From assembly GCA_002345505.1 (NCBI GenBank), contig DDWJ01000031.1, forward strand, positions 44,477-108,476: a stretch of DNA of 64,000 nucleotides, given 5' to 3'. This DNA comes from Caryophanales bacterium UBA2289. Lineage in GTDB: Bacteria > Bacillota_I > Bacilli_A > Izemoplasmatales > Hujiaoplasmataceae. The notes under the pieces are model-generated. The model ran no database searches and was not told the origin of the DNA. It saw only the letters and a list, made by a program, of their open reading frames with translations. The translations under genes and the position numbers were made by a program. This document shows positions 60,711-64,000 of this stretch, piece after piece. Position 1 is the stretch's first letter. Each line of letters opens with the position of its first letter.

Positions 60711-60892
60711 GTATAGGACCTGAGTTATTTTTTGTTTAATGCAAAAACGCAGTTGTTCTTTAGATTTATCAGTTTTAGTAATAGAAGTTTTAGATTTAGG
60801 ATTTGTACTGTTTGGTAACATTAGTCTTTATCAATTTTTTAATGAAGTTGTTTTTAGATTTATTGCAATACCAGTTCCATCAGGTCCTATAC
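60711..60892 (+). ncRNA. Structured small RNA, possible 6S RNA
   Basis: A perfect 13-bp terminal stem joins the ends: GTATAGGACCTGA (60711-60723) and TCAGGTCCTATAC (60880-60892). Inside, TGCAA/TTGCA (60740-60744 with 60863-60867) and AAAAAC/GTTTTT (60743-60748 with 60850-60855) are competing pairings that would extend a long rod. About 182 nt, a length and rod-like shape typical of 6S RNA, the RNA polymerase-binding regulator. A terminator follows. I did not confirm the 6S bubble, so another ncRNA family is possible. It is not tmRNA, SRP RNA or a tRNA by any motif I could see. Three copies of TTTAGATTTA lie at 60759, 60789 and 60853. Confidence 0.6.
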
Positions 60893-60909
60893 CCGATATT
60901 TTGAAGTAT

Positions 60910-60942
60910 CCTTACCGTTAATAAAAACGGTGAGGTTTTTTA
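60910..60942 (+). terminator. Terminator of the structured small RNA
   Basis: CCTTACCGTT / AACGGTGAGG stem (one G-U pair) with a 6-nt loop and a T-run. Confidence 0.85.
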
Positions 60943-60976
60943 TTTAAAAAAAATCCAATTAATAATAACTAATAGT

Positions 60977-61005
60977 TTGCTAAAGTTAACAAAATTTAGT
61001 AAAAT
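60977..61005 (+). promoter_or_regulatory. pduL-tgt promoter
   Basis: TTGCTA (60977-60982), 17 bp, TAAAAT (61000-61005), 30 bp before the pduL ATG with its aaggagga RBS. Confidence 0.7.
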
Positions 61006-61034
61006 AGATTTGATATTCAAGGAGGATTTTTATT

Positions 61035-61607
61035 ATGGAAAAAAAAGTTTTAGTAGAAGTGTCAGCTAGACATGCTCATGTGTCTAGAGAACATTTAGAT
61101 ATCTTATTCGGTAAAGGATACGAGCTAACAGTAAAAAAATATTTATCGCAACCAGGTCAATACGCAGCTAATGAAAGAATCGATGTAATCGGTCCAAAGA
61201 AAGAACTAAAAAACGTTTCAATATTAGGGCCAGTAAGAAAAGCAACGCAAGTTGAAATTTCACTTACAGATGCTCGTTCAATTGGAGTTTTAGCGCCAAT
61301 TAGAGAAAGTGGAGATACAGCAAAAAGCGCTCCTTGCAAAATTGTTGGGCCAAAAGGTGAAGTAGAATTAGAAGAAGGCGTAATCGTAGCTAAAAGACAC
61401 ATTCATCTTACTCCAGAAGACGCAGAAAAATTTGGTGTAAAAGACAAACAAATCGTTCAAGTTAAGATCGATACTGATGGTCGTTCAAGCATTTTAGGCG
61501 ATGTTGTAATCAGAGTTAGAAATGATTTTGCTTCAGCTATGCATATTGATACTGATGAAGGAAACGCAGTTGGAATTAACGGCGAAGTTTTTGGAACTAT
61601 AATTTAG
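61035..61607 (+). CDS. pduL: PduL-type phosphotransacylase
   Basis: Exchanges acyl-CoA and acyl-phosphate; in fermenters it yields acetyl-phosphate for ATP by acetate kinase. 190 residues with both PduL domains: 'VSARHAHVS' (about 9-17), 'GPVRKATQVEIS' (about 65-76), 'VAKRHIHLTPEDA' (about 119-131), 'RSSILGDVVIRV' and 'AMHIDTDEGNA' (about 169-179). These His residues coordinate the zinc pair. It has no N-terminal microcompartment-targeting extension, so it acts in the cytoplasm. Acetyl-phosphate might also feed PlsX-like chemistry; that is speculative. Two bases separate it from tgt. Confidence 0.93.
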   Translation: MEKKVLVEVSARHAHVSREHLDILFGKGYELTVKKYLSQPGQYAANERIDVIGPKKELKNVSILGPVRKATQVEISLTDARSIGVLAPIRESGDTAKSAPCKIVGPKGEVELEEGVIVAKRHIHLTPEDAEKFGVKDKQIVQVKIDTDGRSSILGDVVIRVRNDFASAMHIDTDEGNAVGINGEVFGTII

Positions 61608-61609
61608 AT

Positions 61610-62722
61610 ATGGCAATTAGATTTGAACTTATTCATCAAGACAAAACAACTGGAGCTAGATACGGAATTTTGCATACTCCGCACGGAAGTTTTGAAACAC
61701 CGATTTTTATGCCGGTAGGTACGCAAGCAACGGTTAAAACGCTTGATGTTGATGAAATAAAAGAAGTTAGTCAAGGACTTATTCTTGGCAATACTTATCA
61801 TCTTTGGTTACAACCCGGAGATGAGATAGTAAAAAACCATGGAGGAATCCGTGGCTTTATGAATTGGGACGGAGCTTTACTTACCGATTCCGGAGGCTTT
61901 CAAGTTTTCTCACTATCGAAAATAAGAAAAATTACTGAAGACGGAGTTACTTTCAGACACCATTTAAACGGTTCTCAATTACATTTAACTCCTGAGGACA
62001 GCATCAAGATTCAAAATAATCTTGGAGCTGATATCATCATGAGTTTTGATGAATGTCCACCTTTTCACTCGCCTTATGAATATCATAAAGAATCTTTAGA
62101 AAGAACTATAAGATGGGCAAAAAGAGGGAAAGAAGTTAATCAAAGACCAGATGAGCAAGCCTTGTTCGGTATCGTTCAAGGTGGTCCTTATAAAGATCTA
62201 AGAGAACATTCAATCAATGAACTGATGAAAATAGATTTTCCTGGATATTCTATCGGTGGTTTAAGCGTTGGTGAAACAAAGGCTGAAATGTATGAAATTC
62301 TTGAATTTTTAAAAGATAAAATGCCTAAGGACAAACCACGGTATTTAATGGGGGTTGGTTCACCTGACGATATTGTCGTTGGAGTTGAAAACGGAATTGA
62401 CATGTTTGATTGTGTTTTACCAACTAGAATTGCTAGACATGGGTCGGCAATGACTTCCTTAGGAAAAATAGTTATCAAGAATAAAACCTATGAACATGAC
62501 TTATCACCGCTTGATCCAAATTGCGATTGTAAAGTCTGTAAAAACTATACTAGAAGTTATTTAAGACACCTTTTTAAGGCTAAAGAAATTCTTGGTTTAC
62601 GTTTGATTTCCTATCATAATTTATACTATTTAAAAACACTAATGAAAGACATCCGCGAAGCAATTAAGAATGATCGGTTCGCTGAATTTAAGGAAAATAT
62701 CCTGAAAGAATACTTTGATTAG
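61610..62722 (+). CDS. tgt: tRNA-guanine transglycosylase
   Basis: Swaps G34 of GUN-anticodon tRNAs for preQ1. 370 residues. 'MPVGTQATVKTL', 'NTYHLWLQPGDEIVKNHGG' (about 61-79), 'LTDSGGFQVFS' (catalytic Asp about 90), 'SFDECPP' , 'GGLSVGE' (about 217-223), second Asp in 'IDMFDCVLPTR' (about 263-273), and zinc site 'CDCKVC' with a later His. It starts 2 bp after pduL with no clear RBS, so translation is probably coupled to pduL. Partner genes queA and the preQ1-regulated transporter lie just upstream. Confidence 0.97.
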   Translation: MAIRFELIHQDKTTGARYGILHTPHGSFETPIFMPVGTQATVKTLDVDEIKEVSQGLILGNTYHLWLQPGDEIVKNHGGIRGFMNWDGALLTDSGGFQVFSLSKIRKITEDGVTFRHHLNGSQLHLTPEDSIKIQNNLGADIIMSFDECPPFHSPYEYHKESLERTIRWAKRGKEVNQRPDEQALFGIVQGGPYKDLREHSINELMKIDFPGYSIGGLSVGETKAEMYEILEFLKDKMPKDKPRYLMGVGSPDDIVVGVENGIDMFDCVLPTRIARHGSAMTSLGKIVIKNKTYEHDLSPLDPNCDCKVCKNYTRSYLRHLFKAKEILGLRLISYHNLYYLKTLMKDIREAIKNDRFAEFKENILKEYFD

Positions 62723-62768
62723 ATTTTTTGTTTCTTTTTATTATTATATTTATTATTTGTTTGTTTTA

Positions 62769-62777
62769 TGATAAGAT
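62769..62777 (+). promoter_or_regulatory. Possible ftsZ extended -10 promoter
   Basis: TGA then TAAGAT (62772-62777), 31 bp before the ATG. The -10 is imperfect and no -35 is evident. Confidence 0.4.
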
Positions 62778-62807
62778 ATTTGTAAGATCATTAATTGGGG
62801 GTACCAA

Positions 62808-63977
62808 ATGTTTAATATTGACGATAAGTTTAACCAAAAACCGAAAATTAAAGTGGTTGGTATTGGCGGCGGCGGTGGCTCTGCCATAAATAGAATGATT
62901 GAAAACGAAGTCCCAGGTGTAGAATTCGTCGCGATGAACACCGATGCACAAGTCTTAAGACTATCAAAAGCAGACGTTAGGTTGCAACTAGGAAAAACTC
63001 TAACCAGAGGGTTAGGAGCAGGAGCTAATCCTGAAGTTGGGCGCCAAGCTGCAATCGAATCAGAAGATGAAATCAGAGATATTCTAGCGGAAACAGATAT
63101 GGTATTTATTACAGCCGGAATGGGCGGTGGAACCGGAACTGGTGCCAGTCCAATCGTTGCTAAAATCGCTAGAGAAATGGGCTGTTTAACCATTGGTATC
63201 GTTACCAAGCCTTTTGGTTTTGAAGGCAAAAAAAGAATGGCTGTAGCTGTTGAAGGTTTAGAACAACTAAAACCATTTGTTGATACATTAATCGTTATTC
63301 CTAACGACAAACTATTCTACATTGTAGATAGAAATACATCATACCTAGACGCTTTTAGAGAAGCGGATAAAGTTTTACGTCAAGGTGTTCAAGGTATTAC
63401 AGAAATCATCGCAATGCCAGGAGTTGTAAACGTTGACTTTGCTGACGTAAAAACCGTAATGAAAGACAAAGGTACAGCACTTATGGGTATTGGTGTGGCT
63501 GAAGGACCAAACCGCGCTATTGAAGCTGCTAGAGAAGCGATTAGATCACCGCTATTAGAAACTTCAATCAATGGAGCCACAGACGCAATTGTTAATATTA
63601 CTTCAAACTATCAAGCTTCACTATATGAAATCGATGAAATCATTGCTGAAGTTCACAAAGCATCCACAACAGACATCAATGTAATTTATGGTTCTGCCAT
63701 AAACTCTGACTTAGGCGATGAACTTGTAGTTACCGTAATTGCTACTGGTTTCAGTACTGATCCGGTATTTAAAGATGAAGTTTTACCACCGAAGATACAG
63801 TCTCATAACGAACCACCTAAAAAGGAAGAAGTTGAAGTAGATATTCCAGAAAAGAAACAAAGCAAATTCTTCAAGAAAAACAAGAAGAAAGAAGCAATAG
63901 AAAAACAAAAAGCTGTAGAAGAGGAAAATGACGATATTAAAATTCCTTCTTGGCTAAAGGATCGTTTTAATAAGTAA
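62808..63977 (+). CDS. ftsZ: Cell division GTPase FtsZ
   Basis: Tubulin-like GTPase forming the division ring. 389 residues. 'VVGIGGGGGSAINRM' (about 16-30), 'MNTDAQ', the GTP-binding GGGTGTG loop (106-112), 'TKPFGFEGKKR' (about 137-147) and 'ADVKTVMKDKGTALMGIG' as the T7 loop (about 211-228). A charged linker (about 325-375) precedes the C-terminal peptide 'IKIPSWLKDRFNK', the docking site for membrane anchors such as FtsA or SepF. No ftsA or other dcw genes are seen. Start has a ggggtacc RBS. Confidence 0.97.
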   Translation: MFNIDDKFNQKPKIKVVGIGGGGGSAINRMIENEVPGVEFVAMNTDAQVLRLSKADVRLQLGKTLTRGLGAGANPEVGRQAAIESEDEIRDILAETDMVFITAGMGGGTGTGASPIVAKIAREMGCLTIGIVTKPFGFEGKKRMAVAVEGLEQLKPFVDTLIVIPNDKLFYIVDRNTSYLDAFREADKVLRQGVQGITEIIAMPGVVNVDFADVKTVMKDKGTALMGIGVAEGPNRAIEAAREAIRSPLLETSINGATDAIVNITSNYQASLYEIDEIIAEVHKASTTDINVIYGSAINSDLGDELVVTVIATGFSTDPVFKDEVLPPKIQSHNEPPKKEEVEVDIPEKKQSKFFKKNKKKEAIEKQKAVEEENDDIKIPSWLKDRFNK

Positions 63978-63978
63978 A

Positions 63979-64000
63979 GAGGCTGTAAAGAAACAGTCTA
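63979..64000 (+). terminator. Probable ftsZ terminator, cut by window edge
   Basis: AGGCTGT / ACAGTCT stem (one G-U pair) with a 6-nt loop; a T-run would lie outside the window. Confidence 0.5.

Noticed and set aside
60711..60892. SRP RNA, tmRNA or T-box for the structured RNA
   Set aside because: No GGAAG-type SRP apical loop, no tRNA-like ends with a tag frame, and no T-box consensus are visible.
60739..60921. Open frame of 60 codons in the yhhQ-pduL gap
   Set aside because: No RBS, hydrophobic low-complexity product created by the TTTAGATTTA repeats, and it lies across both arms of a 13-bp RNA stem.
1..64000. CRISPR arrays, insertion sequences, prophage, att sites or tRNA genes
   Set aside because: I saw no spaced direct repeats, transposase, phage protein or tRNA cloverleaf; the Xer recombinase at 49089 is a chromosomal type next to deoB.

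Overview
The window is a dense, AT-rich stretch of bacterial housekeeping chromosome. UGA is used as a stop (ends of rpoD, trmK, pnp and tcdA) and Trp is UGG, so the code is table 11, not the mycoplasma code. Gene content and order are low-GC Gram-positive: dnaG-rpoD-trmK-nif3, parE-parC, recJ-apt-rel-dtd, mutS2-trx-truB-ribF, rpsO-pnp, lepA-hemW, xer-deoB, ruvB-queA-tgt. Proteins are compact, intergenic spaces short, and no cell-wall gene is seen. My inference is a wall-poor or wall-less Bacilli lineage near Acholeplasma, Izemoplasma or Haloplasma; this is not proven from the window.

Layout. 1-6.4 kb: recO end, glyS, then a primase/sigma-factor operon. 6.4-9 kb: DegV-MarR pair, ferredoxin, UPF0154, PlsY. 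9-22 kb: topoisomerase IV, a GLUG-repeat lipoprotein, a Fic-like winged-helix protein with a ruined catalytic motif fused translationally to nadC, then recJ-apt-rel-dtd. 22-30 kb: acpP, hisS with a Cys-rich tail, membrane proteins, and a tcdA-msrA-dCMP deaminase-Lon-like protease-lspA-rluD operon. 30-43 kb: rnhC and mutS2 diverging from a symmetric promoter, truB-ribF, tig, lon, YczE-NUDIX-DUF2779. 43-51 kb: rpsO-pnp, RNase P RNA, lepA, hemW, one Xer recombinase, deoB. 51.2-57.6 kb: two giant coiled-coil genes on the minus strand with no recognised family. 57.7-64 kb: ruvB, queuosine genes (queA, yhhQ-type transporter under a preQ1 riboswitch, tgt), a structured small RNA that may be 6S RNA, pduL, ftsZ.

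Functional links: a queuosine salvage module (transporter, Tgt, QueA); lipoprotein maturation (LspA with a lipoprotein substrate); DNA repair and recombination (RecO, RecJ, RuvB, MutS2, RNase HIII, Xer); tRNA/rRNA modification and proofreading (TrmK, TcdA, TruB, RluD, Dtd); stringent response (Rel, Apt). Promoters are very regular: several combine a -35 and -10 with exactly 17 bp spacing, and many carry an extended TGn -10.

The best candidates for something undescribed are the paired 1151- and 976-residue coiled-coil proteins, the pseudo-Fic/NadC pair, the structured RNA at 60711-60892, and the Cys-rich HisRS tail. All domain calls are by eye; no database search was run.
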